This document shows, one piece after another, positions 24,207-35,842 of a stretch of DNA of 64,000 bases. A program made the position numbers and the translations under genes. The DNA is taken from assembly GCA_023014365.1 (NCBI GenBank), contig JAEBUN010000005.1:1426001-1490000 (forward strand), written 5' to 3'. The stretch comes from Lepiota brunneoincarnata (taxonomy: Eukaryota; Basidiomycota; Agaricomycetes; Agaricales; Agaricaceae). The notes below the pieces were generated by a model. The model was not told where the DNA came from. It searched no databases and worked only from the letters and a program-made list of their open reading frames with translations. Within the stretch, counting starts at the first letter, position 1. Every line of letters starts with the position of its first letter.

Positions 24207-27181
24207 CTAGTAGTCGAATTCTTCAGAAATGAAGGAAATGTGTCCATGGCCACTTTTCCTCCGTAATCCACTGGGGTCTATCTGCGAGGTGACACAACCA
24301 CGAACCAGGGTATTGAGTGATGCAGGACCACAGCCTTGAACAAATTCTATCAGCATCGTTGTGGCCAAAAAAAAAAAAAAAAAAAAGCAGCGCCCACATG
24401 CCACCACAACAGGTCCATTCGCAGCACGAACTTCGTCCCTCATGATACGCTCCAATTTAGGTCTCCCCGGACGTGCGTACTCAGCCACGATCATGATATC
24501 CCGCACCTCCTGCTCGTTCACCTGCAGTCGGAATCCCATATGATCCCCTCCTTCGCTATCATGAGTGAACGGAGAGCTGGAGAACCCGTCGGAGGGATCC
24601 CTGGAATGTCCAGAACCTCTTCGACTATCAATGATAGCTGAGGGCGTAGACGAGAAAGGAACCAAGTCAGATCTAAAGCCGGTCACAAATCCTGGAGGAC
24701 GAGGAAAGTAGTCCCTCGTCCGACGATCCCTGCGATCATATGAACCACTAAGGGTTGAGGCGACCGGACTAGGTTTTAGCAAAGCTGAATCGAATTCCGA
24801 GCGACCTCCCAAGTCCGCATGAAGCATTCTGGACTCGGTCGAACGGGTGTCCAGCCCAACAACGTTGGACATCGTCTCCACTCGTTTCTTGTTTTGTTCT
24901 CTGCGCACTTTGGACTCTCTCTTGACGAGCTTGCTGAACTTCTTTTCATCAGGCAATTCCACGTCCTTATCTCCTTCGAAGGTGGTCAAGTCGGTGATCA
25001 CCAACATGCTTGGTTCAACTCCACCAGTGTAATGCAAGTCATCTGCGGTGCCGCGGCCATTGTCCGAAGAAATTGAGCCTTGTGATACATTTATCCTGGC
25101 AAAGTGGGGTGATGGGGGGGCAAGGGCGTCACCGGAGAAACATAAAGGTTCAGACTCGAGGTCTGTTGAAGGGCCCGCCCTTTGTTGGGGTTTAGTCACA
25201 AAAATATTGATCTCCAGTTCCTGTCCGGCCACCACTACGCAACGACGAAGAGTGGACGCAGCCCACTGGATGTGCCCTGTTGTCTGTGAGCCTCCCTCCT
25301 GAGTAAACATGAGCCATAGCTCCTACCATACTCTTGAACTATCCAGACGAATCTCACTCGCGATAATTTTCCATTTGCAGATTCCAGATCGCCCTCCTCT
25401 GCCCTCTTTTTTTGTCGAGCTATGCAACGGCAGAGGTGTTCCAGTACACTGAGGCCGAAGCTAACGCCCGAACCACCCACAACGATAACAGCGCTCGAAT
25501 GTGATTCCCACCGCACCCTCTCCGAGCTTCCAAAAGGGCCATCGATATTCATTCTCAGTAGCACACCAGACTCCGGGAGGTCTGCATCCTGCGGCAACGC
25601 CTCCTTGGGTGCACCAGCTGAACCCCTTGAACAGAGGTTTAAGACTTGATCCCAGAGGTCTCTAGTCCAGCCGTTCTTGACTCTGATGAAAAATACCAGT
25701 ATATTGGAAAGACTGGGACTTTCACAAGTCGAGGCTGACGTAAATGGATGCGTTGTGAATATGGAAACGGAGGGTATGTTGATCAAGAAATGCTGACCCG
25801 GAGCCCAGGTCAAATTGTGGGACGGCATATATGTTACTCGCACTGTCGTCCCGGCTACGATTTCTGCATGTGCAAATCCAGGAGGCGGTTGATATCGCGT
25901 GCATAATGTGCGTCTGACTAACCTGAAAATCAGGCGGATAGCACCTGGTGACTGGAGCGGATGTGATAGGCATGTAACCAGCAAACGACGACCTTCTCAG
26001 TAATTGTCCGCCGTGTATACCGCGGTGATTCGAGGTGTAGTTGACGTGAAGATATCGAGCGGCTCTCCATGACCTTTCGCCAACCCAAATAGCAAGTGAG
26101 CACCATGCCCACAACCACATTTGTGGGTGGTGAAATGCGACCATGACGAGCATGAGTGGTACAAAGAGGACATGAAGCGCATAAAATAGCTCGTAGTGAC
26201 CGTTGCGGAACGGTTTAAGGGCAAAAACTATGATGAGGGTAAGCAAAAAAAAACCCTAAAGAACCAAAGGAAAAACATCAGCTTTGGAAGATGCCTCAAT
26301 GGCGAAACTTCACTTACTGTCCATCCATAAATGAAGGGCCTATACCCCCAGACATACATGAAGACCATGTCGCCCGAAGTTGGGTGTCGGTCGATCATTA
26401 GCTGGACAGTCCACGACCCGACATGATAGCACGACAGCACCCACATCAGCCCTGCCGTCCACCGGTGCAACCAGGCCAACTTATCGAAATACATCTGCAT
26501 CGTGAACTTGAGTGACAGGATCGCAAAAGGGGACCCTTTGAGCGCAAACAGTATGCACAATGGTAACAGGGCGAATGACAGAATCCCGGCACGTGCTGCT
26601 GAGGTCCACCACGATTTCTGTATCACGCTCATGGGCTGTCCAGGCCTAGATTTACTACCGGACGGGAGGTAGTCCGGACCGGCAAATGTAAGAGCCACGA
26701 CAACGGAAGTGAGAATGAACACGCCCAGCAGACGTCCGTTGGAAGGCAAGAAGACTGGTTGGGGTTTCTTGGAGCGTCTGCATATTAGCCTGTCATATAT
26801 CCGGGAAATGCAGAATGGCAGCCTCTTGCGCCCCAGAACCAATGAATTCCAATAGGCTCCGAGAGGACCTCCACGAAGGTCGAGAAGGTGACTGATTGTA
26901 AGAGTTGAAACGGTGACCGCCACAAATATCCAAAATGCATAGGCGTAATAGCGTGACTTGGGACCCATCGAGTGGAATGTGAGGTATGCCTTCACCCAGG
27001 CGGCGTCGGAGAGACAAAGGATTGTGCTATTTGGTCCACCGAGGGATATTGTGGGACATGGATCAGGAAGTGCCATGTGGAAGGTGAAAAGCAGGGCGTA
27101 AACAAGGTAATGTGGATAGATATAAGTATGTTTCGGAGTGGGCGAGCGGAGCTTGTGTGCCATCTGGAACATTGTGTCCAC
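24207..27181 (-). CDS. Ferric/cupric reductase transmembrane component (Fre family)
   Basis: Plasma-membrane metalloreductase that passes electrons from NADPH through FAD and two hemes to extracellular Fe(III) or Cu(II). From the ATG at 27181, hydrophobic segments span much of the first 400 residues. The paired heme histidines are visible: LAWLHRW and VLSCYHVGSW on one helix, ELFYALHVLF and LVMVAFHHPQ on the next. The FAD site is the HPFTSAS motif after APGQHFLINIP, and the NADPH site is VIVVGGSGVSFGLSVLEHL. The C-terminus reads GPVVVACCGPASL to SFISEEFDY. A long Ser/Arg-rich insertion of about 200 residues separates the two halves of the NADPH domain. Intron 24397-24335 has a run of 20 T in the sense strand. 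The start is the first ATG of the open frame and could lie further upstream. The copper chaperone Atx1 gene lies next to it. Confidence 0.9.
24367..24386. repeat. Homopolymer of 20 A (T on the coding strand)
   Basis: A 20-base A run inside the last intron of the ferric reductase gene, serving as the pyrimidine tract before its AG acceptor. If read as coding it would give an implausible run of Phe, so the intron model is preferred. Confidence 0.85.
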
Positions 27182-27479
27182 AACTCATATTGCGCTTGCG
27201 ACTCAATTGGACCGCTTCAATGAAGATGTTTCAGCGGCCCTGGTGCAGGGGTAAGTTTATCTGGATCTTGCAGTAAGAATACGATTTGCTGCAGCACAGC
27301 CTCTCAGGTACGGCGCAGGGCAATGGATCCATGCGTTCATTTGTGATGTAAATGTCGGGTTCGCGATTATATCACGTGAATCTGGCATTTGAGCACGGGA
27401 TCATCCCGATAAGAATGATCGCCTCATCTCATAGTTGTAGATGCAAATTCCAAACACACAGATCGCAGCATCGCTCAAC

Positions 27480-27966
27480 CTACTCGACAGCGATCACAGG
27501 ATCAGCAGCATATACAGGCACAGAGGGGTCAATGGTGGTGCCGGACAGGACCTGGAGATACTTAGCATGACCTCCCGACGATATGGTTCTCAGGACGTAC
27601 CTCTTTCCCAGTCTTCTTAATTATGGTCAGGATCTCCTCATAGGACTTCACCGACCAAACAGTGGCCGTGTTATCGTCCAAGGAGACCTTGAAATCGGAT
27701 ACCTCTGTAAGGAACTGTCAGTAAACGATGTATCAGATGATACAAGCACTTGCCCTCTTTATTCTTCGCCTTGTCTAGGGCGCGAGAGACAGCCCCGGAG
27801 CAGCCAGAACAAGTCATCTAGTGAGTCACGTAATGTGATTCCTGCAGCCTCTTGAGTTCCGCATAAACCTACCTTGACCTTGAACTCATAGATGTTTGTT
27901 GGAGCATCCTGAGCCCGGTCAATAGCCCGACCATTGACCACGAAGCACAATAACACTCACAGCCAT
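27480..27966 (-). CDS. ATX1: Copper metallochaperone Atx1
   Basis: Small cytosolic chaperone that hands Cu(I) to the Ccc2-type P-type ATPase, which loads secreted multicopper oxidases such as Fet3. Five exons (27966-27961, 27908-27873, 27817-27754, 27704-27601, 27551-27480) total 282 nt, 93 residues. The HMA fold shows the copper-binding loop MTCSGCSGAVSRAL at about residues 15-28 (CxxC), then VSDFKVSLDDNTATVWSVKS and the KKTGKEV helix end. The first exon encodes only Met-Ala. Intron 27753-27705 starts with GC (GCAAGT), and the frame and length require it. It lies in tandem with the ferric reductase. Confidence 0.95.
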
Positions 27967-28874
27967 GTTAGTTTATGCGCAGAGGGTCGACCCTGCACCA
28001 CCAGCTCAGCGCGTCATCACCGTACGTAGTAAAGCACGCTCACAGATAAATAGAGCACCGTGACTAAAGAGTTAGGAAAGCAAGATCGAAGTCACTGGTC
28101 AACCAGCTATATAAGTGGGCATCACACCGCCTCGCTAGGTTTACCAAGCGTAGCACATGGAACGACCGATACCCGATCACGTTATTCGTCTTACGACCAA
28201 TAGCGCACCAGGGATTGCTTGGCCTGTTCAACTGTGGTTCTGAGGCCCGGCACTGCGGTACTTTTTTTTTTTGGGGGGGTGGGGGTTGGGGCTTAACGTC
28301 GGATGCCTGACGAGCTTTCATCGCGGCTTGCCGTTGGTAGGGGCCGGTCCCTTTAACATGGTGGTGACTGCTGTAATGTTATGGTCATTCACCGCGGGGA
28401 AGCCCTTTACGCACGCGGATCGTGGGATTTTGGCTCTATTAGTCATTGGATTCTTGAGAGAGTTGTTCATCCACCAAAACTCCCGCCTTGTCTTTGCTGT
28501 TGGCCTTTCCCACGTTCCAATGGCAAGCTCAATCGGCGGATTGCATTTTTTAGTTGCTGGTTCACCCCTCGTCTTCCATTTCTTAGAACTGTTCTGTTAC
28601 TCCATTTTTATCCTATAGAGTTGGTTACCATCCTTAAATTCGTGTTTAGGTTTGTCGAGGAGATAGTGGTTTTTGCAGGATATATAGCTCTGTTGGCAAC
28701 CGACGGAACACTTTAGGGCTCAAATGAGCCTCGAGGAAATCGAGAGATCTTGTGGTCATGACACAAAATTGTACTGAGGTCTGAAGATATCACGATCAAG
28801 TATCATAAGGGTATACACGAGTGACGGTAGCGGTCTTATGAGCCATACCGTTCATGAACTAGTGCTCATCGACA
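27967..28874. other. 908-base intergenic region with T/G homopolymers
   Basis: Between the Atx1 start and the permease stop. It contains 11 T followed by G-runs at 28262-28291. A plus-strand frame 28271-28618 (115 codons) starts inside that G tract. It is hydrophobic, but I see no family resemblance, splice context or homologous motif. It could hold the Atx1 promoter close to 27967. Confidence 0.4.
28262..28291 (+). repeat. T11-G7-T-G5-TT-G4 low-complexity tract
   Basis: Eleven T then three G-runs of seven, five and four. The seven-G run could supply two of the four tetrad strands, so a G-quadruplex is possible. It may equally be an assembly-sensitive homopolymer. Confidence 0.6.
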
Positions 28875-31464
28875 TCAGCGAGTCCGACCTTCTACCATCT
28901 CCATTGGTTCATCTGCCTCCGTCGAAACAGCAACCCAACCATCATCCGCAGGCTGTCGTCCTCTTATCCGAGCGACACACATTTTGAGCCAGGCTAGGTC
29001 CCAAAGCATGAATCACAAGTGTAAAAAAACCAATCAGAGGCAGAGACTTACAGAAAGCCCGGGGTCGATCCTCATTTCGCTGGGTGATGTAATATACCGG
29101 AATTCCAGCCAAAACGAACCCTATAGAGCCAATGGGTGCTTAGGGCAGACAGATATCGGGGATGCTCACCGCATACAGCCATAGCTTCGAGAGGTGCTGC
29201 AATCACTGGCATGCACAGCAGGAATAGTGCCACCTAAGCGGCTGTTAACCGGGTTCCCGCATATCCAGGAGCTGTGCACATACCGCACAGAAGATCAACG
29301 GCGTGGTGACCCATGACCTGTAGGGTCTTCATGATTTTCGATAAGATGCAAGGGTATGCCGTTGAGGACATATGACCGACCTCTCCAATAATGGCTTCTT
29401 TGATGCGTAGAATAACCAGACCCAAAACCTTCCAGGGAATTAGCAATTGCGGAGGAAAGTATAGTCAGGTGACATCCTTACAGTCAGGAAGTAGAAAGCC
29501 CAAGAAGCCACAACAGAGAAATTGATGAGAGACCGGAATCCACCGCCAATGACAATGAAGCAAATAGTGATGGCGGCTTGTAACAGTGAAGCATTGAGCG
29601 GTGTCTTTCTAGCAGTGTGCAACCTGCCGAACATGGCTGGTATAAAATTCTCTCGACCGGCAGCATAGACGAGGCGAGAGGATGTGAAGAATGACCCTAC
29701 GACAAAGGGATGAGCTAGTCCACTCCTTTTTTGGTAGGTTTCGGGGACATGTTACCGTTCAGGGCGCCAAAGCACGAAACTGCAACCATGAGTGCAAAAA
29801 TTGTCCCACCGGTTGGGCCGAAAAGGGCTCGTCCGAAGTCTATTGCGACAGTATTGCTCAGTGCGACGAGATCCTGTCAAACGGAGATGGTCGGTTGGGT
29901 GTTCGGAACAGTGAAGTGAATCTGTTACCCTATCTAGCACAACGAAGTACGACAAATTCGCTAAAAGGAAGAGAAGCTATAATCAAGAAGCCATCAACTG
30001 GTAGGTGCGGTATTACAACATGGTATACTCACTGTGACAATCGCCATACTAGAATGTATAGCGCGTGGTATATTTCGCTCGGGGTGATGAATCTCTCCAC
30101 CGACATAATTTGCCTGGTCCCAGCCATCAAATGCCCACAACCCAGAGTACAGGGCGAGCGAATACGAAGAAGGACTCCTGCTCGCTCCTTCAAACCACGG
30201 CCCCCGGAAGGTGACTGTTGCTTTTCCGCGGGCTAGGTTCACTATGCCGAGGGTAATCACGAAGATCTGACGCTTGGGTTATATTTTCGGAGTAGAGCGC
30301 TGAAAAGGGACCTTCATACCAGTGCTGTAATCTAAACCACAGAGTCTCATGAGAACGAAAGGCACTTAAAACGACACTAGATCAACCCACTTTTGCGGTT
30401 GTGAAAACTACAGCGACACGGGTTCCCAGCTTACGTGTGGCGACACACAGGATAGTCACGACGAGGACTGCCCCGACTGCAGTAAGTTTGATGGCCCACT
30501 GGGGAATATCATTCGGTGATACCTCATCGCGACTATGATTCAAAAACAGCCTGTTCATGTACTCTGCAAATATCAGACTAATCACTGCATTTCCGCCTGA
30601 AGGGATATCAGGCGTTGCTCAGGGTACATAATAGTCTGCGAACATACCAGGCTTCAGGGCGATGATCGCCGTCCACGCAAATAAATATGAAACCAAAGGC
30701 CCATATGCATATGAGAGGTAGGCTTGGGCTCCTCCATTTTGGGGAATCGCAGACCCAAGTTCAGCAAAACTACTCGCACCAGTCCATGCGAGTAGACCAG
30801 ACAGAACCCACACCAACAAGCTCGCTCCAACACTGTGTGTGTTCGCTACCACCACTCCTGGGGAAGAACTTGATGTATGTCAGCTGAGAGGGGTTACTCA
30901 GGTGAGCCTATGACGCACAAGATCCCAGAACCAATCTAGCTTCCAAATCTGCACTTAGCGGTTGTGGGTGGGAGGTGCATAAAAAAGTACCTGTAAACCA
31001 ACGCACAGTGCGATGCCTTGCTAGAACGATAAACACATGCTGAAACGCGTAGTCTTGGAACTCCTCACCGTTGATTAGTCCAATACTTTTGTCACCATCA
31101 CCATGAGCAATGATAGGTTCCGTCACGCTCGCACTTAACGGTAGCTATCAAATGACTTATTGAGATAGGATGACTCCCCACAGCGACCTTAATTTTTACC
31201 AGATCTTGTTCGAAGTTGAACCCGGATACGGAATAAGATCGTGTCCTGCAAACAAATAGTCAGTACCTTATTCCGCATGCTTTCTCTGATACCGACGAAC
31301 CGGCCATATCTTTGTGGCATTGACGGGGCGGGACCTTCTGTTACCTCAAGTGCCCGCAGTGACTCCTCGGAATCATGGGACGAACGATGTGATGATGATG
31401 GCTCGAAAGAGGTGTGCAGAGGTGAGCGAAGAGCGACATATTCTTCTTTAGCAAAACTTGTCAT
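28875..31464 (-). CDS. LAT-type amino acid permease (Mup1/Mup3 methionine permease-like)
   Basis: Twelve-helix plasma-membrane amino acid transporter of the APC superfamily. It starts at 31464 (MTSFAKEEYVALRSPL) with a Ser-rich cytoplasmic tail. The core reads GDGDKSIGLINGIALCVGLQ, then IGSGIFSSPGVVVANTHSVG, the substrate-binding unwound helix of this family. After that come LSGLLAWTGASSFAELGSAI with NGGAQAYLSYAYG, GNAVISLIFAEYMN, GLWAFDGWDQANYVGGEIHHPERNIPRAI, ANFSYFVVLDRDLVAL, GGTIFALMVAVSCFGALNG and SSRLVYAAGRENFIPAMFG. The C-terminal tail ends EPMEMVEGRTR at 28875. The gene has many short introns; that after MRNK is about 115 nt and its acceptor is uncertain. Methionine specificity is inferred from the Mup family resemblance only. 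Confidence 0.88.
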
Positions 31465-31626
31465 GGATACACGACGTTATGGTGGTGGAGGAGGAGATCC
31501 TGGCAAGCAGGAAATTCGGAACAAAGTTGATTAATCGAAATATTTGGCAATACCATCTACTCCAAATAACAAAGATCTCGATCCCCTCCCCGTATCTCAA
31601 ACTCATTGAGCACTTGAGCTGTCCGT

Positions 31627-32685
31627 CTACTGGTTTGAATATTCTCTGAGTGCCTGTGCAATAATGCTATGTATATCTGTACAACGGTCTTGACATGCCT
31701 CCATGGCCTGTAGATTGTATGTATCAATCAATTGGTGGCACGTTAGGGCTCGCGGGCGCTTACTTTTATCGTGTCGGCGGGGGGTATTTTGCCATTTTGC
31801 CAAACGCTGGTTACAATTCCAAGTGCCGGAATACAGGAAAGGATCACGCTACCCTGCGATAAGGCAGCTTCTTCCTCGCTAGGATCCAACCAAATCTCCC
31901 TGCCTATTGTAGACTAGAAGAGTCTGAGTCATGGCAGCCCCAAGAAGACGGAGATCCCTCACATACCGCAGAACAAGACACGACTAATCCAAGAATCTCA
32001 ATTCCCGCGTCTGCTAGCGCCGTGCTCGCTGCAACGGAAGCCGAAGCAATAACACCCTCAATCCCATCGGTCTCAATGACCATTATAAAGACATCAATCG
32101 TCGATTTAGGCAACAGCTCAAGCCTCACAGAAGGCGCGATAGCCTGATGAACTGCCATCGCAATGGACCTGTCTTCTGCGTCCTGCGCACTGTTCATGAG
32201 CTTGTGCGAATCATGAACAACAAAGTACGTCTGTACTCACTCGCAAAGGTGCCCGACGACGCCTACATGAAAATGGAGCAAATTTGACTTCGACATTCAG
32301 CCTTCCACTCTCGTTGTAAGCTGTGTTTTTTGATTGTCGTGGACCATAGCTAGTTGGATGAAGGATATCAAGCACACGTTAGGGTAACCATCTAGTGGAG
32401 TACAAACATGGCACAAGCTATCTTGGTCTGCTCTGCTTCAATGTACGCAGATCCGTTGGCTTGACTGATCAATCCAGGTTGCAAGACTGGGAACCACTGT
32501 TCAAATTCACGCTCGGGTTTACCAAGAAAATAATACTCACAAATGGGCCGGATATCTAATGCCCCCCTCTTTCTCCTCGATTGCCCAGACTTCCACTCGT
32601 CCAAAGCTTCTTCAGGTGAAAATACAGGGGAGAAACTCTCCTCTGGGCCATTAACTCTCCGACGGTCAAAGTTGGAGAAGGCCAT
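31627..32685 (-). CDS. MTR3: Exosome complex RNase PH-like subunit Mtr3
   Basis: Structural ring subunit of the nuclear and cytoplasmic RNA exosome. Six exons (32685-32541, 32486-32408, 32349-32241, 32182-31967, 31913-31764, 31707-31627) give 780 nt, 259 residues. The RNase PH fold is shown by [91 protein letters not shown] and the helix ASASVAASTALADAGIEI. The phosphate-binding and catalytic residues of active bacterial RNase PH are not preserved in an obvious way, as expected for eukaryotic ring subunits. Rrp41/Rrp46 are alternatives, but the N-terminal RPIF...[10 protein letters not shown] pattern fits Mtr3/EXOSC6. Only 83 bases separate it from the divergent NSRP1 gene. Confidence 0.88.
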
Positions 32686-32768
32686 TAGATGAATAGATGT
32701 GGGAAAGAAATCAAGATTTTCAGAGTCCGGCGCTGGATATCCATTTCTGGCGTTGCATTGGGTCACCA

Positions 32769-34037
32769 ATGAAACTCTCCATTTCTCTTAGCAAGGCCAA
32801 GGCTTCTGCGCCTCCTCCAACGCTCTCTCGCCCTTCAGCATTTCACACAGGTGATGATGATAATACCAACGATACGCCATCGACGCTCCCATCCTCCGAT
32901 GGCAAGACTTCTGTGAACAAAGTCATTATTGCGCAGAACATGCAGGCGTCAAAAGCCGCGAAGAAGAAGATGGAGGCCGAGAAAAAGATCGATGCCACAG
33001 TATATGAGTACGACGAAGTATGGGACAAGATGCAGGAGGCAAAGATGAAAGCAAAAATAACCAAGGAACACGAGGCGAAAGAGCGCAAGGCATTCACCTT
33101 CAGTCATCTCCATTGACTCGTACTGACAATTGTTTCAGCCAAGATACATACAAGGTCTTCTGTCCTCCGCCGCTACTCGGAAACTGGATCACCTGCGTGC
33201 CGAGGAGAAGATGATGCAACGTGAACGCGAACTTGAAGGCGACCAATTTAACGATAAGGAAGCTTTTGTCACCCAAGCCTACAAAGAACAAATGGAACAA
33301 GTTCGGAAAGCCGAAGAAGAAGAAAAGCAGAGAGAAGGTGTGCATGATATCAACGATTTATGATGACATGAAATACTGACGGTTTGATAACAATAACAGA
33401 GCTACAGAAGAAGCAGGGTGGTTCATCAACGGGGATGGCACACTTTTACCGACAGCTATTAGAAGAATCCGAGCAACAGCATGAGGCAACGGTGGCAGCT
33501 ACCCAGGAGAAACGTATCATCGGACCACAGGGGCCAATGCCCAATCTAACCATCACAAAACCTACCGACTTTACGCCGATGTCAGATCTGGAGCTCGCGA
33601 GGGCCGCGCGAGAGCAAGGAAAAGAAGTCGAAGTTAATGATGACGGCCAGATCGTAGACAAGCGTGATCTCCTCAGTGCTGGTCTCAATCTTTCTTTGCC
33701 GAACACACGGCGGCTAGGGAAGCAGCCACAAGCGGTTGCAAAAACTGAGTCGGATAAACTGGTGGACACGTATACGGCTGTGGGCGCAGCGGCCAGTCGG
33801 AGAGAGATCAATGAGAGAAGGAGGCGGGAAATTATGCAGCAGATGGAGGCAGAAGAGAGAAGGGTGGGAGAAGAGAGGCAAAGAACAGAAAACGAGAAAT
33901 TAGCCCATATCGCCACAAAGAGGAACAGCGAGTCGGATGTTCAAAGTGCACGCGAACGGTATTTAGCACGCAAGCGTCAGAAATTGGAGGCGTCTGTGAC
34001 GAATCCGGATGGTGAACCGAACGATGATGTCTCATGA
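32769..34037 (+). CDS. NSRP1/CCDC55-like nuclear speckle splicing regulator (DUF2040)
   Basis: Relative of human NSRP1, a coiled-coil nuclear protein that influences alternative splicing. Three exons (32769-33089, 33139-33337, 33400-34037) give 1158 nt, 385 residues. The start MKLSISLSKAK is the family's short N-terminus. The conserved region runs DATVYEYDEVWDKMQEAK, KPRYIQGLLSSAATRK, HLRAEEKMMQRERELEGDQF, DKEAFVTQAYKEQMEQV. A charged, coiled-coil C-terminal half ends ERYLARKRQKLEAS. The first intron (33090-33138) begins GCATTC; the phase needed for KERK-PRYIQG leaves no GT donor, so a GC-AG intron is the best reading. Role in splicing is inferred from the family. Confidence 0.87.
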
Positions 34038-34137
34038 CAGAATTCTACGTGTATTACTGGGGATTATTTATCTGTTTTACGATAGAGCATTATATACCAC
34101 ATAGTCGTCCTTTGTTATTGCGATTGTCCTAGAAAAG

Positions 34138-35333
34138 TCAATGAGAACCACCACCACGGCATACCATTTGCAGCCGCTCTTCATCAATCAGCGGCACCAT
34201 TCTGTCAAAAGCGCGGAGAACTGCCAGACTGGAAGGCCGGGCATCTGGATTGTCGTTCAGCATGGGCTTAACGACATGCATCAGTTCTGGAACATAGTAT
34301 CCTGTCAGCTGGGGCCGCAGTCAGCCTCAGCCTTGTCATTTGCTTGCAATGCCTTTTTACCTTGCATGCTCGTAAAATAAGGACACCAAGCGCCCACACA
34401 TCAATCTTGTAGGGGTCCGACTTTTCGCCCCGCTCGCATTCAGGTGGTATTTCGGTTCCACGGCGCCAAGTTATTCGAGGATTTGGATCGTTATCAAAAC
34501 GACGTGCAAGCTCGAAATCTATGTAGGCATACCGGCCCTTATAGTCGGTTACCATGTTTCGTAGCGAAATATCAAGGTGTGCCACTCTCAGGCTGTGCAT
34601 GAACACGGCGTGCTGAACGCCCGCCATCTGTCAGATGCCAGCAATGAGCAGCACCAAGAAGGAGCACATACCTCGATACATTGACGCAATGCTGCGAAGA
34701 ATAAACTGAGGCAGCATGGTCCATCGTCAGTGATGAGCTGCGATGACCATTCTTCCATCACGATGAATACAATGTTATCATGTGGGACCTCGATAAAATC
34801 GACCACAGCTATTGTGGTTCCGTAATGGATTAAACTCTATTTCACATTCGGTGCGTTTTAGGCCACGCACGTATTGTACGGTTTCTTGGGTCCTCGCGAT
34901 GGGAAAGGAGTCGTATGATGTCATATTCATGACTGTATAAGTGTACGGCTTTGACTATAATCTTCTTTCCGTCATACACTCTAGTTCCCCGGAAGAGGTT
35001 CGCAGGCTAGGGTATATTTCAACACCGTAGCGGGAGGGAAAAGAATGATGAACATACTAAGCCCTCATCTGGGCAGAGTGCGTCTTCGCCCATGTCTGTG
35101 TCGATGCCAGCAAGAACCGCTTTGAGAGGCTGTCCCTGCCGAAAACGCTCATAGTAATACACCCTAACGTCGCGGATGGTGTCCAAACGAAAGCCCCTGG
35201 AGGTGATGAGGGTTCTGTACTTGGGCCAGTAGGGAGATACGCGTCGGTTTACCTCCTCCTCGTCAAACGAGGACTCGGAAGACGAAGGGGACGTACAGTC
35301 ACTGTCGCTGTCAGAGTCCCAGTCGTGCTGCAT
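34138..35333 (-). CDS. Protein-kinase-like protein with altered HRD and DFG motifs
   Basis: Five exons (35333-35058, 35006-34871, 34808-34672, 34627-34361, 34308-34138) give 987 nt, 328 residues. The first 40 residues are acidic and Ser-rich (HDWDSDSDSDC, SESSFDEEEVNRR). A kinase fold follows: YDGKKIIVKAVHL with the candidate ATP lysine, HEYDIIRLL with the paired glutamate, a hinge IVMEEW, and the catalytic loop AHLDISLRNMV (HLD in place of HRD, Asp and Asn kept). Next are YIDFELARRF (DFE in place of DFG), TEIPPE, and DVWALGVLIL. I see no good glycine-rich loop. It resembles the many fungal orphan kinase-like proteins found in Agaricomycetes; substrate and activity are unknown. An earlier in-frame ATG at 35444 would add 37 hydrophobic residues and looks less likely. 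Confidence 0.8.
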
Positions 35334-35842
35334 GCGGGGTGAGTGAGGGAGCTGGGCAGAAGTGCCAAGGAGGGGGGCTTTATAGAATGGAGAAATTGAA
35401 ATCATTGCCCGACTAAGGAATAGGAGTGCGGAAATGATAGCCATAGCGAGGTAAAATCATTTGTTTCGACGGGTCAGATTTGGACGTCCGGACCTCAAGC
35501 CACGTTCGGCGGAGAGTAACCGAGAACGCTGTAACCGCATTATGCAAGATCTTCCCCGATAGAGTAGCGCCGCCCAGGCAGGCCAACATCAAAGTAGGGA
35601 GATATTTCACAGCGGATACCAAGCGAAGAAAGGTGGCAGCAAAATGATGGTGCACAGAAGCCAAGGTGATAGAGGGATAATTCTAATATGTGCAAGGAGA
35701 TATTGGCTGGGACCCATTGGACGTCTATAGCAACTCTCTCACCACGTGCACCCAGACTACCCGTCCATCGTGCGAAGGTCACTTCCTTCTTCGTCTTCAC
35801 TACCAGTCCTTTCCTCCAACCGTGTTAGTCCAAGTCATATAC
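35334..35842. promoter_or_regulatory. Divergent promoter region
   Basis: 509 bases between the kinase-like gene (-) and the RRM gene (+). Minus-strand frames here (35664-35413, 35800-35540) show no recognisable features and are probably chance. Confidence 0.35.

Noticed and set aside
24361..24397. Poly-Phe tract in the ferric reductase
   Set aside because: The 20-T run sits inside a 63-nt GT-AG intron; removing it restores the conserved CGP region.
28271..28618. Hydrophobic plus-strand frame as a small membrane protein gene
   Set aside because: It starts in a G homopolymer and lacks conserved motifs, a good start context and splice signals; it is probably chance.
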